Shown: one piece after another, positions 46,857 through 56,292 of the stretch
Position numbering within the stretch: the first letter of the stretch is position 1
Layout of the letters: each line of letters opens with the position of its first letter
Assembly (NCBI RefSeq): GCF_014195655.1
Contig: NZ_JACICD010000001.1
Coordinates: 472,682-536,681 of the forward strand
Length of the DNA: 64,000 bases
Source: Ancylobacter tetraedralis
Lineage (GTDB): Bacteria > Pseudomonadota > Alphaproteobacteria > Rhizobiales > Xanthobacteraceae
Direction of reading: 5' to 3'
The notes under the pieces: generated by a model
What the model saw: only the letters and a program-made list of their open reading frames with translations
Database searches by the model: none
What the model was told of the DNA's origin: nothing
Made by a program: the position numbers and the translations under genes

Positions 46857-47564
46857 CTACCCGGCCGAGACCTGCGCCGCCGCTTCCAGAAGGACCTCGG
46901 CGACCGCCTGCGGCAGGGAGAGCAGCGAGACATGGCTCGCCGTCAGCTCGGTGGTGCGCGCGTTCATCCGGCTGGCCAGTTCCCGCTGCAGGTCGACGCT
47001 CACCGCCCGGTCCTCGGTGGAGACGATGTACCAGCTGGGCCGGTCCACCCAGGCCGCCTGGCTCACCTTGTCGCCGAATGTCGCCAGCCCCAGCGGGGGC
47101 TGGATGGCGGCCAGGATGCGCGCGTCCTCCACGGGGAGATCCTGCGCGACATTCTCGATCCAGCTCTCCACGCTCATCTTGAGATGGCCGGTGCCATCGT
47201 CGCTCACGCCGCTCAGCCCGGGCGGGGCGGGATGGGCGGCGACCTGGTCGCCGGTCGACTGGCCGACATCGGGGGCGAAGGCGGCGACATAGACCAGCGC
47301 CTTCACCTTCGGGTCGTTGCCGGCTTGCGTGATGACCGTGCCGCCCCAGCTATGGCCGGCCAGCACGACCGGACCATCGATGGCGTCGAGCGCCAGCCGG
47401 GTGGCGGCGACGTCGTCGGCGAGCGAGCTCGTCGGGTTCTGCACCGCGACGACCGCGACGTCGTGCTGCTGCAGCACGCGGATGACGCGCCGCCAGCTGG
47501 ACCCGTCGGCCCACGCGCCATGCACGAGGACGACGGTGGCCTTGTTGGGAGAGGACGTGGTCAA
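46857..47564 (-). CDS. Alpha/beta hydrolase, EstC/salicylate-esterase-like
   Basis: The protein has about 235 residues. VVLVHGAWADGSSWRRVIRV is the oxyanion-side HG motif, and VLAGHSWGGTVITQAGND carries the nucleophile serine. Later FAPDVGQSTGDQV and the His-containing SHVSLLSLPQAVAE complete the catalytic set. I chose a TTG start at 47564 (GGAG 7 nt upstream); ATG 47582 is possible but lacks a ribosome site. The substrate is unknown; relatives cleave esters. It is one gene of the hydrolase cluster. Confidence 0.82.
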   Translation of the reverse strand: MTTSSPNKATVVLVHGAWADGSSWRRVIRVLQQHDVAVVAVQNPTSSLADDVAATRLALDAIDGPVVLAGHSWGGTVITQAGNDPKVKALVYVAAFAPDVGQSTGDQVAAHPAPPGLSGVSDDGTGHLKMSVESWIENVAQDLPVEDARILAAIQPPLGLATFGDKVSQAAWVDRPSWYIVSTEDRAVSVDLQRELASRMNARTTELTASHVSLLSLPQAVAEVLLEAAAQVSAG

Positions 47565-47613
47565 GGGTATGCTCCGTCGCATGGGTGCACGGGATGGCCG
47601 GCGGCGGCCGCGC

Positions 47614-48267
47614 TCAGTGGCCTTCCGAGGCGCCGAACATGGTCTTGGCGTAGGTGATGCCGAGGCCGTAGGCGCCGCCGAACTTCCTGGCGATGCCGGT
47701 GGTGAGCTCGTATGTCTCCGTGCGGGCCCAGTCGCGCTGCAGTTCAAGCAGATATTGCAGCGAGGTCATGGGGCGAACGCCGGCATGGATCATGCGCTCC
47801 ATGGCGCGCTCATGCGCCTCGTCGGAAACGTCGCCGCAGGCATCGGCGATGACGTAGACCTCGAAGCCCTGGTGCAGCGCGGAGAGCGCCGGGCCGACGA
47901 TGCAGACGCTGGTCCACAGGCCGGCCAGCACGATGCGGTCGCGGCCGATGCGGTTGACCTCGTCGATGACGGCGGCGTCTTCCCAGGTGTTCATCGAGGT
48001 GCGGTCGAGCAGCTTCTGCCCGGGGAAAGCCTCGGTGATCTCCGAGAACATCGGGCCCGAGAAGCTCTTCTCGGCGACCGTGGTGAGGATGGTGGGCACC
48101 TTGAAGCCGGCCGCGGCGTTCGCGATCAGCGCGGCGTTGTTGCGCAGCGTGATCGCGTCGATCGACTTGGTCGCAAACGACATCTGCGACTGGAAGTCGA
48201 TGAGCACGAGCGCGTGATTGTCGGGCGCGATCAGGGCCTTGCCGGGGGTGGGGGTCGCGGTCGCCAT
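47614..48267 (-). CDS. Isochorismatase-like cysteine hydrolase (YcaC type)
   Basis: The protein has 217 residues, starting at ATG 48267 with GAGGATG upstream. LVLIDFQSQMSFATKS holds the catalytic Asp24; LAGLWTSVCIVGPALSALHQ holds nucleophile Cys122. The Lys of the Asp-Lys-Cys triad is probably one of Lys67 or Lys85; I cannot decide. It is a YcaC/isochorismatase-family amidase-type hydrolase without the second domain of EntB. It is first in a run of four small-molecule hydrolase-type genes and lies 139 bp past a receiver gene. Confidence 0.85.
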   Translation of the reverse strand: MATATPTPGKALIAPDNHALVLIDFQSQMSFATKSIDAITLRNNAALIANAAAGFKVPTILTTVAEKSFSGPMFSEITEAFPGQKLLDRTSMNTWEDAAVIDEVNRIGRDRIVLAGLWTSVCIVGPALSALHQGFEVYVIADACGDVSDEAHERAMERMIHAGVRPMTSLQYLLELQRDWARTETYELTTGIARKFGGAYGLGITYAKTMFGASEGH

Positions 48268-48406
48268 CGGACATCCTCTGGTTGGGGAGGTGCCGAGTTT
48301 TAGGAAGCGCGGCCGGTTCGGGGCAATTGTGCCCCGGAGGGAGGCGGATTGACCTTGAGGATAGGACGATGCCCGCGATCGCACGCAATTCGGGGCGCAC
48401 GCGGTA

Positions 48407-48772
48407 TCAGCGCGGGTCCGCGGCCGGCCGCAGGCACGCCAGCAGCGCTTCCGGCGATACAGGCTTGGCGAGATAGGCCCGGACCCCCTCCTTCAGGGCC
48501 TGAAGCCGTGTCGCCTCGTCGGGATAGGCGGTGACGAGCACGGTCGGCAGGCTTATCCCGAGGTGCCGGAGGCGGCGATGCAGCGCCAGCCCGTTGAGCC
48601 CTGGCAGGCGGAAATCGGCGATCAGCGCGTTCACCTCGACGACGGCGCGCGCGGCGAGGAAGGCGGCGGGGTCATGGAAGGCAAGGGTACTGAAACCGAG
48701 CGCGTCGACCAGCCCGGCAATTGCCGCCAGGGACGCCGCGTCATCGTCGACGATCGCCACCACCCAGTGCAT
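48407..48772 (-). CDS. Single-domain response regulator
   Basis: The 121-residue protein is a receiver domain only. Acidic pocket VDDD near residues 9-11, phosphoacceptor Asp53 in ALIADFRLPGLNG, Thr in VLVTAYPDEAT and Lys in YLAKPVSPE. It has no output domain, so it probably acts by protein contact or as a phosphate sink for the kinase two genes upstream. Its sequence is closest to FixJ-type receivers. It lies 104 bp after the FixJ-like gene. Confidence 0.87.
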   Translation of the reverse strand: MHWVVAIVDDDAASLAAIAGLVDALGFSTLAFHDPAAFLAARAVVEVNALIADFRLPGLNGLALHRRLRHLGISLPTVLVTAYPDEATRLQALKEGVRAYLAKPVSPEALLACLRPAADPR

Positions 48773-48876
48773 CGGCGGGCCCGCTCCGGAAGGCCGCCCC
48801 TCTGTCAGGGGGCGGCGAGACGGACGAGCTTGGCCCCCGCGCCGGGCGGGAACAATTATCCTCGGGTGTGATCCGG

Positions 48877-49497
48877 TTATTCCTTGCCGGTATCCCCCGA
48901 GAGCCGGTCGGAGATGCGCACCAGGTCGGCCAGTGTCCGCGCCTTCAGCTTCTGCATGATCTGCGCGCGGTGCACCTTCACCGTCACCTCGCTGAGCTGC
49001 AGCGAGGAGGCGATCTGCTTGTTCATCAGGCCGCTCGCCACCAGCGGCATGATTTCGCGTTCGCGCGGCGTCATCGCCGCGTAGCGCTCGCGCAGCTCGA
49101 ACATCTGCGAATCCGCCGAGCGGCGGGCGCGGTCGAGCTCGATGCCGTTGCGCACGGCGTCGAGCAGGTCCTGGTCGCGGAATGGCTTGAGCAGGAACTC
49201 GATGGCGCCGGCCTTCATCGCCGCGACCGACATGGGCACGTCGCCATGGCCGGTGATGAACACGACCGGCGTGGGATTGCCGCGCCGGCGCAGCTCGCGC
49301 TGGAATTCCAGCCCGCTAGTGCCGCGCAGCCGGACATCCAGCACGAGGCAGCCGGGCGTCTTGCGGGCGGGCGCGTCGAGAAAGGCCTGCGCGCTGTCGA
49401 AGGTCAGCACCTCATAGCCCTCGGAGGCGAGCAGGCTTTCCAGCGAGGCGAGGATCGACCGGTCATCATCCACGACATAGACGACGGATGCCATCAT
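48877..49497 (-). CDS. FixJ-family response regulator with LuxR-type HTH
   Basis: The protein has 206 residues. The receiver has VVYVVDDDRSILASLESLL with phosphoacceptor Asp54 in CLVLDVRLRGTSG and Lys in EFLLKPFRDQDL. The C-terminal HTH is MTPREREIMPLVASGLMNKQ followed by IASSLQLSEVTVKVHRAQIM. The start codon overlaps the kinase stop as ATGA, so they are coupled and form a two-component pair. It is related to FixJ/NodW/TodT regulators. Its target genes are unknown; the hydrolase cluster directly downstream is a candidate. Confidence 0.9.
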   Translation of the reverse strand: MMASVVYVVDDDRSILASLESLLASEGYEVLTFDSAQAFLDAPARKTPGCLVLDVRLRGTSGLEFQRELRRRGNPTPVVFITGHGDVPMSVAAMKAGAIEFLLKPFRDQDLLDAVRNGIELDRARRSADSQMFELRERYAAMTPREREIMPLVASGLMNKQIASSLQLSEVTVKVHRAQIMQKLKARTLADLVRISDRLSGDTGKE

Positions 49498-51155
49498 CGC
49501 GCGCCCCCCTGTTCTCCACCGCGCGGGTCCGCGCCCGCCATATCGGGCGCATCGCCACCCGGCACCATGGCCGCGGGCAGCGAGAAATGGAAGACCGCCC
49601 CCCGCGGCTGGTTGGGGCTGGCCCAGACCCGCCCACCATGCGCCTCCACCACCGCGCGGCAGAACATCAACCCCATGCCCATGCCGCCCGGCTTGGTCGA
49701 CACGAACGGGTCGAACAGCCGCTCGACGATGTCGCTGGCAATGCCGGTGCCGTTATCGGCGACGCTCACATGCACCTCGCCCGCGGCTTCCAGCCGGGTG
49801 CGCACGATCACGCGGCGTGGCCATTCCCCGCCAATCCGCACGGAATCGATGGCGTTTTCAATGAGGTTGCGCAGCACATGGTGAAGCTGCACGGTGTTGC
49901 CGACGACGGTCAGGGGGGAAGGCGCGAGGTCGGTGCGGATCTCGATGAAGCCATGCATCGCTTCCGTGCTCGCGCTCTGCACCGCCCCTTCCACCAGCGC
50001 GTTGAGGTCCAGCTCGGCGCGCTCCTGCGTGCCGGTGGTGAACATGGTGCGGATGCCGGTGACCACCGCATTGGCGCGGTGGCCATCCTCGACGATCCGC
50101 CGCAGCGCATCCCCCGCCTTGTCGAGCCGTGGTTCCGCCTTGGCCAGCCAGCGCAGCGCGGCGTCGGCATTGGTGACCATGCTGGCGAGGGGCTGGTTGA
50201 TCTCGTGCGCGATCGAGGCGGACAGCGCCTCCATGGCGGTGAGGCGGTTCTGCCGCACGCGCCGCTCGGCGGCGACGGTGCGGGCCAGTCGCGCATAGAC
50301 GAGCGTGGTCTCCGCCAGCAGCGCCAGCAGCACGATGCTGGCGGCGACCAGCCCGTAGAGCCGGCCGGCCCACCAGCCGACGCTGAGCCGGATGGCACCA
50401 CCGAGATAGGAGATGAGCAGCAGCTCGACCATCAGCGAGAACAGCACGAGAACCACCCACAGATCGAGCTGGCTGCGCCGGCGCCGCAGCAGGATGGCCA
50501 TGTCCAGCCCATAGAGGGCGAGGGCGATCGGCGGAACATAGCTCCATAGCCGACCGACGTGGCGACCATCGAGCATGAAGGCCGGCAGGGTCTCGCGGCT
50601 GGCGAAGATGGCGAAGGTGAGAAGACCGACCATGCCGGCCACCGCCGCGATCGCACCCATGAGGCTCCCGCGCGTCGTGCCGCGAGGAATACCGCGTGCG
50701 GGAGCGAGCGCGTAGGCCAGCACGAAGAGGGTAAAGCCGATGCGGCGCACCGTCGCGATCGCCGCTGTCGTCTGCAGGCCGAACTCGAAGCCGAAGTCGG
50801 GGAACAGGCCGGGAAAGGACAGCAGCCAGCTTGGAACGATCAGCGCGGAAAACAGGTAGCCCGCCGCGAGGAACAGCAGCGCGCGGTTCCGCTGGACTGT
50901 GTAGAGCGAGAACAGCAAGGCTGCGGTGATGCCTTCGAGCAGGCCGGTCGCGGAGGCATAGGCCGGCAGCAGCAATTCGCTGTGCGCGAGGGGCGCCCGG
51001 GCAAAGGGCATGGTCGCCACGAAGCCGGACACCAGCACGAGCGAGAGGAGGATGGCGACGACCCCCCAGAGCCCGGCCGCGTTGGCGGCCAGCAATGGCT
51101 GCATGAAGGGGCGCGACAGGGAATGCGAAGCAGGATGGTCGTCTCTGTCAGCCAC
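49494..51155 (-). CDS. MASE4-type membrane sensor histidine kinase
   Basis: The protein has 553 residues, starting at GTG 51155 with AGGAGG about 10 nt upstream. Residues 20-280 contain about eight membrane helices resembling the MASE4 sensor domain (AGLWGVVAILLSLVLVSGFV, IGFTLFVLAYALAPARG). Then comes a HisKA phospho-acceptor (IAHEINQPLASM, His317) and an ATPase domain (LRNLIENAIDSVR, VADNGTGIASDIVER, GGMGMGLMFCRAVVEAHGG). No PAS or heme domain is present, so the signal is read within or at the membrane; the signal is unknown. It is coupled to the FixJ-type regulator. Confidence 0.87.
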   Translation of the reverse strand: MADRDDHPASHSLSRPFMQPLLAANAAGLWGVVAILLSLVLVSGFVATMPFARAPLAHSELLLPAYASATGLLEGITAALLFSLYTVQRNRALLFLAAGYLFSALIVPSWLLSFPGLFPDFGFEFGLQTTAAIATVRRIGFTLFVLAYALAPARGIPRGTTRGSLMGAIAAVAGMVGLLTFAIFASRETLPAFMLDGRHVGRLWSYVPPIALALYGLDMAILLRRRRSQLDLWVVLVLFSLMVELLLISYLGGAIRLSVGWWAGRLYGLVAASIVLLALLAETTLVYARLARTVAAERRVRQNRLTAMEALSASIAHEINQPLASMVTNADAALRWLAKAEPRLDKAGDALRRIVEDGHRANAVVTGIRTMFTTGTQERAELDLNALVEGAVQSASTEAMHGFIEIRTDLAPSPLTVVGNTVQLHHVLRNLIENAIDSVRIGGEWPRRVIVRTRLEAAGEVHVSVADNGTGIASDIVERLFDPFVSTKPGGMGMGLMFCRAVVEAHGGRVWASPNQPRGAVFHFSLPAAMVPGGDAPDMAGADPRGGEQGGAR

Positions 51156-51399
51156 CGTGGCTTTTCCTCCTGCGGCGCTCCCCGGCCGGCGCCGGCCATC
51201 CGCCGGCGGTACGCGCCGTGATTATACCCACGTCGCCCGTCCGGAAACGATCCTGCCGCTGTGCCCCGCCGCGACAAGGGCGTGCGTCCTCGAAGCCCGG
51301 CGCCTGCCTGCGGTTGACAGGTGGCGTCTTGATGTCGATCTCCTGAGCCAGCGACGCCGCCGGGATACCGCGCGGCGGCAGTGGAAGGGAACCCGTGCC

Positions 51400-51651
51400 A
51401 TGAGCCAGATTCACTACGTGATCGTCCCCCATGACGAGGGCTGGGCCTACCGGCTCGGCGATGTCTATTCCGAGACCTTCACCACTCATGATGCGGCGCT
51501 GAAGGCGGCGCGCCATGCCGCGGCGCGCCAGTCGCTGCCGGACGAGACCCGGCGCATCCAGTATCAGGACAAGGACGGCAAGTGGCACGAAGAAACCGCG
51601 CTGGGCGGCGACCGGCCCCAGGCCGAGGTGGACGACATCGCCCCCCGCTGA
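51400..51651 (+). CDS. DUF2188 domain protein
   Basis: The protein has 83 residues, with ATG 51400 preceded by GGAAGGGA. The compact fold reads SQIHYVIVPHDEGWAYRLGD, then SETFTTHDAALKAARHAAAR, with a C-terminal RIQYQDKDGKWHEE typical of DUF2188. These small soluble proteins are often stress-linked, but the function is unknown. It is divergent from the histidine kinase; in the 244-bp gap TTGACA at 51314 may be a -35 box with no convincing -10. Confidence 0.8.
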   Translation: MSQIHYVIVPHDEGWAYRLGDVYSETFTTHDAALKAARHAAARQSLPDETRRIQYQDKDGKWHEETALGGDRPQAEVDDIAPR

Positions 51652-51774
51652 ACGAGGCCGGCCTGACGCATCGTCGGGCAGGGGCGTCGGTTGCGTGAAT
51701 CCGGCGGGTTGGGGCCCGCCGGAGTCCGTCCGGGGAACCGGTATTCGCCAGAGGGTCGGCGGGAAGGATGCGGT

Positions 51775-52902
51775 TCAGCCTCGTGCCGCCATCCATCCGG
51801 CAATCTGCGGCCAGGTCTGCGCATGCGCCCGTCGGCCGGCGAGAATGGCGAGGTGCTGCAAGCCGACGCCGATTTCCGCGGGATGCTCGAGAATCTGCGT
51901 GTCGCCGCCCGATATCCGCGCGAAGAATGGCTCAACGGCCGTGCGCGGGCCGATCTCGTCGGCCGGCGTGATCACCGCGAGCACCGGTGTCGTAAGATTG
52001 GCCGGGCCCAGCAAACGCGCGCCGAGCGCAAGGCGGCCGAGCCGGAAGCGATCCTCGCGGTAGAGCCAGTCCACCATCTGGCGTATGAGCTTGCCCGGCA
52101 GCGCCACCTCGTCCAGCGCCCAGCGCGTGACATGGAGGTGGACGTTCAGCGCGGCGGGATCGGCAAGGCTGAGCGCGATGTCCATCCAGCGCGCCCAGAC
52201 GAAGGCGACGGGTGAGAGCATCGCGCAGCCTTGCGACAGCTGAGAGCCCGGCACCGGCCTGTCCTCCGGCGTCTCGTGGTTCTGAGCCACCACGAGATCG
52301 CGGAACGCGCTCGACCCCGGCTCGAAGCTGAGCGGCGCTCCGAGCAGCACGACACCCCGGGCCAGATCCGGTTCCATCGCGCAGGCGATGGCCGCCAGCG
52401 TGCCGCCCAGCGAGTGGCCGATGAGGAAGAGGGGCCCCGACGCCTCGTTATGCCCGCGCCCCTCCCCGTGATCCTCGCCGAGACCTTCCGCGCGAGCATC
52501 CCGGATGGCTCTGCCCGCCGCGAGGATGGCGCGGGCATAATCCTCGATTCCTGCCGGTCCGTCGGCGTCGGTCGGCGCGATCCATTCGAGCAGGTGGACC
52601 GACAGACCCTGATCGAGCCAGAAGCGCACCACGCTGACATCCGGCGTCAGGTCCCAGATATAGGGCCGCTTGATCGGCGCCGGCACGAGGAGCAGCGGGG
52701 CGCCGGCTGTCGCGCCATGATAGCGCCGCAGCCGCCAGTGCGGCCCGGCGCCGACCATGTCATAGGCGCATTCGTGGGTGCCGAAGCCGAGCAGGTCGAG
52801 CGAGCGGGCCTGCGCGCCGCGCATCTGGTCCATCGCGGCGGCCTGCGCCGCGCGCATCTGCGCGAACGGATCGGAACCGTCCTGAAAGGGATGTTTTTCC
52901 AT
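51775..52902 (-). CDS. PhaC-like alpha/beta hydrolase with serine nucleophile
   Basis: The protein has 375 residues; GAGGAGGG precedes ATG 52902. After a Met/Gln-rich N-terminus (PFAQMRAAQAAAMDQMRGAQ), the fold matches poly-3-hydroxyalkanoate polymerases: PLLLVPAPIKRPYIWDL, VRFWLDQGLSVHLLEW, GGTLAAIACAMEPD. The nucleophile box is FLIGHSLGG, with Ser164 where true PHA synthases have Cys. Catalytic Asp is probably in ITPADEIGP and His in GVGLQHLAIL. A synthase role is therefore unlikely; hydrolase or transesterase is the better inference. It is convergent with DUF2188 and divergent from CBS-BON. Confidence 0.8.
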   Translation of the reverse strand: MEKHPFQDGSDPFAQMRAAQAAAMDQMRGAQARSLDLLGFGTHECAYDMVGAGPHWRLRRYHGATAGAPLLLVPAPIKRPYIWDLTPDVSVVRFWLDQGLSVHLLEWIAPTDADGPAGIEDYARAILAAGRAIRDARAEGLGEDHGEGRGHNEASGPLFLIGHSLGGTLAAIACAMEPDLARGVVLLGAPLSFEPGSSAFRDLVVAQNHETPEDRPVPGSQLSQGCAMLSPVAFVWARWMDIALSLADPAALNVHLHVTRWALDEVALPGKLIRQMVDWLYREDRFRLGRLALGARLLGPANLTTPVLAVITPADEIGPRTAVEPFFARISGGDTQILEHPAEIGVGLQHLAILAGRRAHAQTWPQIAGWMAARG

Positions 52903-53420
52903 TGGTTGGCCCTCCTCAACCTTGCTTCCGGCCTCACGCGTCTATGTCGATCGCAAGCCATGGGCGCCGCCCAGACGGGTTGCCGAATTTGGTTGCGCAG
53001 GGGCGGCGGCAGGTGCTGACGCCCCCCGGGGCGGCGGCGGATCGGCAGGGCTGGGAAAGGGCATGGGCCGATCCTCCGCAGCGCGGCTCTCACGAGGCGA
53101 GGCGCCGGACATCGACATCATAGCAAACCGGGCAAAACTGACGACCACCATCTTTATCGAGGCCAGCGGGTTGGCTCGCGGGGCGCGTTTCAGCTGGTTC
53201 GCCCGCTGCCGACCGGAATTCAGGGTGTTTCTTCCCTAGAGGTAGCTTGGCGAAGCGGATGGGGTAATATCCCCCGGGTCGGTTCCATCTCGGCCGATGA
53301 CTTGCCGTCGGCAGTCCAATCCTGACCGCAGGCTTGCGCATTGTTGATCGGTATCAATGCAGGCGACATTTCTTCTGCCAAGCTGCGTATGCAGCATAGA
53401 AAATACCAAGGGAGACGACC
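52903..53420. promoter_or_regulatory. Divergent PhaC-like/CBS-BON intergenic region
   Basis: This 518-bp gap is largely featureless GC-rich DNA in its first 400 bp, with no credible gene. The end next to the CBS-BON gene is AT-richer and contains the FNR/FixK box described separately. It must also supply the PhaC-like promoter at the other side, but I see no clear one. Confidence 0.5.
53345..53358. promoter_or_regulatory. FNR/FixK-type box TTGATCGGTATCAA
   Basis: The 14-bp palindrome TTGATCGGTATCAA is a perfect match to the FNR/FixK/FnrL consensus TTGAT-N4-ATCAA. It lies 62 bp before the CBS-BON start, a distance that fits activation of that gene in low oxygen. I find no second perfect copy in the window. 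No binding data are available. Confidence 0.8.
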
Positions 53421-54107
53421 ATGCAGGCGCGTGATGTGATGACCTCGCCGGTGATTACCGCCAAGCCGACCGATCGGGTGACCGATGTCGCCCGGCTGCT
53501 CCTCGAAAAACGCATCAGCGCCCTGCCGGTGCTGAACGACGATGGCGATCTCGTCGGCATCATCAGCGAGGGCGATCTCCTGCACCGCGTCGAATCGGGC
53601 ACCGAGCGCCGGCGTTCCTGGCTGCTCTCCGCCCTGACCGACAGCGACACGCTGGCGGCGGAATATGTGAAGTCGCATGGCGCGACCGTCGCCGACCTGA
53701 TGCGGCGCAGCGTGGTCACGGCGCCACCCGACACGCCGCTGCACGAAATCGCCGCCCTGCTGGAAAAGCATGGCGTCAAGCGCATTCCGATCGTCGAGAA
53801 CGGCCGGCTGATCGGCATTGTCAGCCGCGCCAACCTGATCCAGGCGGTGGCGCGCGCCAGTGCCTCGCTCGATATTCCGCAGACCGATTCCGCCATTCGC
53901 GAGAGCGTGCTGGCCCGGCTGAACGCGCAGCCCTGGGCCAATAGCTGGCGCATCAACGTGACGGTGGATAACGGCATCGTCGACCTCTGGGGCATCACCA
54001 ATGCCGAGACCGAGCGCCACGCGCTGCGCGTCGTCGCCGAGACCACGCCGGGCGTGCGCGGGGTCAATGATCATCTGATCCGCGAGCCGATCGGCGGCTC
54101 CGCCTGA
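53421..54107 (+). CDS. CBS-CBS-BON domain protein
   Basis: The protein has 228 residues. Two CBS domains (about residues 1-60 and 80-140: MQARDVMTSPVITAKPTDRV, RRSVVTAPPDTPLHEIAAL) are typical adenosyl-nucleotide sensors. A BON domain follows at about 155-225 (RINVTVDNGIVDLWG, TPGVRGVNDHLIREPI), which may bind phospholipid or membrane. GGGAG sits 7 nt before ATG 53421. The upstream FNR/FixK box suggests low-oxygen induction. The function is unknown beyond a likely energy/redox sensing role. Confidence 0.87.
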   Translation: MQARDVMTSPVITAKPTDRVTDVARLLLEKRISALPVLNDDGDLVGIISEGDLLHRVESGTERRRSWLLSALTDSDTLAAEYVKSHGATVADLMRRSVVTAPPDTPLHEIAALLEKHGVKRIPIVENGRLIGIVSRANLIQAVARASASLDIPQTDSAIRESVLARLNAQPWANSWRINVTVDNGIVDLWGITNAETERHALRVVAETTPGVRGVNDHLIREPIGGSA

Positions 54108-54238
54108 GCCCGGTCCCGCACGCCCCGCGCGGCATGATCGAGACGCGTCTTGCCTCTGGCTCCCGCCGCCGGGGCTGGTAAAGATCGTGCCGCGCAGGCG
54201 GCCCGTCGTCGCCTGCCTTGCGAAGGCGCGGGTGCGGG

Positions 54239-56290
54239 ATGGCCGATTTCAGCTGCATGTATCGTCACGGTTTCCTGCGGGTGGCGGCCTGCGTGCCACG
54301 CGGGCGGGTGGCCGACCCCGCCTTCGCCGTGCACGAGCATCTGGAACTTGCCGCCGCCGGCCATGCCCGCGGCGTCGGCGTCATGCTGTTCCCCGAGCTT
54401 GGCCTGTCTTCCTACGCCATCGACGACCTGCTGCTGCAGGACGCGCTGCTGGACGAGGTGGAGGCGGCCATTTCCCGCGTCACCGTGGCCTCGCAGGAGC
54501 TGAACCCGGTGCTCGTCATCGGCGCGCCGCTGCGCCGGGCGGGGCGGCTCTACAACTGCGCCGTGGTCATTCACGCCGGCCGGGTGCTGGGCGTGGTGCC
54601 CAAGAGCTACCTGCCGAATTATCGCGAGTTCTATGAGCGCCGCCATTTCACGCCCGGCGGCGGGGAGGGCGGGGACATCGCGGTCGCCGGCGCGAACGTG
54701 CCCTTCGGCACCGATCTCATCTTCCGCTCCGGCGGCGCCGTGGCGGTGAACTTCCATGTCGAGATCTGCGAGGATATCTGGGTGCCGCTGCCGCCCTCCA
54801 CCCGGGCAGCGCTGGCCGGGGCGGAACTGCTGCTGAATCTCTCCGCCAGCAACATCACCATCGGCAAGGCGCGCACCCGCCGCCTGCTCTGCGCCAGCCA
54901 TTCCAGCCGCTGCATCGCCGCCTATGCCTATTCGGCGGCGGGGCCGGGCGAATCCACCACCGATCTGGCCTGGGACGGCCATGCCGCACTGTTCGAGAAT
55001 GGCGAGATGCTGGCCGAGAGCGAGCGCTTTCCGGCCAGTTCAACTTTCGTCACCGCGGATATCGATCTGGAGCGGCTGCGTCAGGAGCGCATGCGCACCA
55101 ACACGTTCGGTGACTGCGCGCGCACCGAACTTGCCGGGACCGCGCCGTTCCGCACGGTCCCCTTCGCGCTGGAGCGGCCGGCGGGGCCGGTGGCGCTCGA
55201 GCGCGTGATCGAGCGCTTTCCCTATGTGCCGGCCGACGAGGCGCGGCTCGCCGAGGAGTGCTACGAGGCTTACAACATCCAGGTTCAGGGCCTGTCGCAG
55301 CGCCTCGCCTCGACCGGGCTGAGGCGGCTGGTGATCGGCGTCTCCGGCGGGCTCGATTCCACGCAGGCGCTCATCGTCGCCGCCCGCGCCATGGACCAGC
55401 TGGGCCGCAAGCGCACCGACGTCTTGGCCTACACGCTGCCGGGCTTCGCCACGTCCGACGCGACGAAGGCCAATGCCTGGGAGCTGATGCGCACGCTCGG
55501 CGTCACCGGCGCGGAGATCGACATCCGCCCGGCGGCGCGGCAGATGCTGGCCGATCTCGGCCATCCCTTTGCCGAGGGCAAGCCGGTCTATGACGTGACC
55601 TTTGAGAACGTGCAGGCGGGCCTGCGGACAGACTATCTGTTCCGCCTCGCCAACCAGCAGGGCGGACTGGTGGTCGGCACGGGCGACCTGTCCGAGCTGG
55701 GGCTCGGCTGGTGCACCTATGGCGTGGGCGACCACATGTCCCATTACAACGTCAACGCCTCGGTCTCGAAGACGCTGATCCAGCACCTCATCCGCTTCGT
55801 CGCGGAATCGGGCGACGTCTCGCCGGAAACGGCGGCGGTGCTGGCCGCCGTGCTCGCCACCGAGATTTCGCCCGAGCTGGTGCCGGCCGGGGCGGGCACT
55901 CCCATCCAATCCACCCAGCAGGTGGTGGGGCCCTATGCGCTGCAGGACTTCAATCTGTTCTACCTCACGCGCTACGGTTTCCGCCCCTCGCGCATTGCCT
56001 ATCTCGCCGAGCAGGCCTGGGGCGACGAGACGCGCGGGCGCTGGCCGGCGCATGTGCCGGGCGAGGACCGGCGGGCTTATTCGCGCGAGGAGATCCGCCA
56101 CTGGCTGCGGCTGTTCCTCACCCGCTTCTTCGCCAACCAGTTCAAGCGCTCCACGCTGCCCAACGGGCCGAAGATTTCCTCGGGCGGCTCGCTCTCGCCG
56201 CGCGGCGACTGGCGGGCGCCTTCCGATGCCGGCGCGCGGGTGTGGCTGGACGAGCTCGACGCGGCGCTGCCGCCTGGCAAAAGCGGATAA
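54239..56290 (+). CDS. nadE: Glutamine-dependent NAD+ synthetase
   Basis: The protein has 683 residues, the normal length of the glutamine-using form. The N-terminal nitrilase-type amidase has Glu53 ([11 protein letters not shown]), Lys122 ([10 protein letters not shown]) and Cys177 ([13 protein letters not shown]); ammonia passes to the C-terminal synthetase with PP-loop [36 protein letters not shown] and the C-terminal [17 protein letters not shown] are family-typical. It makes NAD+ from NaAD, ATP and Gln. The start at ATG 54239 has a weak ribosome site; an upstream in-frame start is possible. Its end is convergent with the Nudix gene, 2 bp apart. Confidence 0.94.
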   Translation: MADFSCMYRHGFLRVAACVPRGRVADPAFAVHEHLELAAAGHARGVGVMLFPELGLSSYAIDDLLLQDALLDEVEAAISRVTVASQELNPVLVIGAPLRRAGRLYNCAVVIHAGRVLGVVPKSYLPNYREFYERRHFTPGGGEGGDIAVAGANVPFGTDLIFRSGGAVAVNFHVEICEDIWVPLPPSTRAALAGAELLLNLSASNITIGKARTRRLLCASHSSRCIAAYAYSAAGPGESTTDLAWDGHAALFENGEMLAESERFPASSTFVTADIDLERLRQERMRTNTFGDCARTELAGTAPFRTVPFALERPAGPVALERVIERFPYVPADEARLAEECYEAYNIQVQGLSQRLASTGLRRLVIGVSGGLDSTQALIVAARAMDQLGRKRTDVLAYTLPGFATSDATKANAWELMRTLGVTGAEIDIRPAARQMLADLGHPFAEGKPVYDVTFENVQAGLRTDYLFRLANQQGGLVVGTGDLSELGLGWCTYGVGDHMSHYNVNASVSKTLIQHLIRFVAESGDVSPETAAVLAAVLATEISPELVPAGAGTPIQSTQQVVGPYALQDFNLFYLTRYGFRPSRIAYLAEQAWGDETRGRWPAHVPGEDRRAYSREEIRHWLRLFLTRFFANQFKRSTLPNGPKISSGGSLSPRGDWRAPSDAGARVWLDELDAALPPGKSG

Positions 56291-56292
56291 GG

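Noticed and set aside
42857..47182. Very long open frame (1441 codons) on the plus strand
   Set aside because: It runs antisense to the MFS, amidohydrolase, XapX and alpha/beta hydrolase genes, which have clear domains; high GC makes such mirror frames common.
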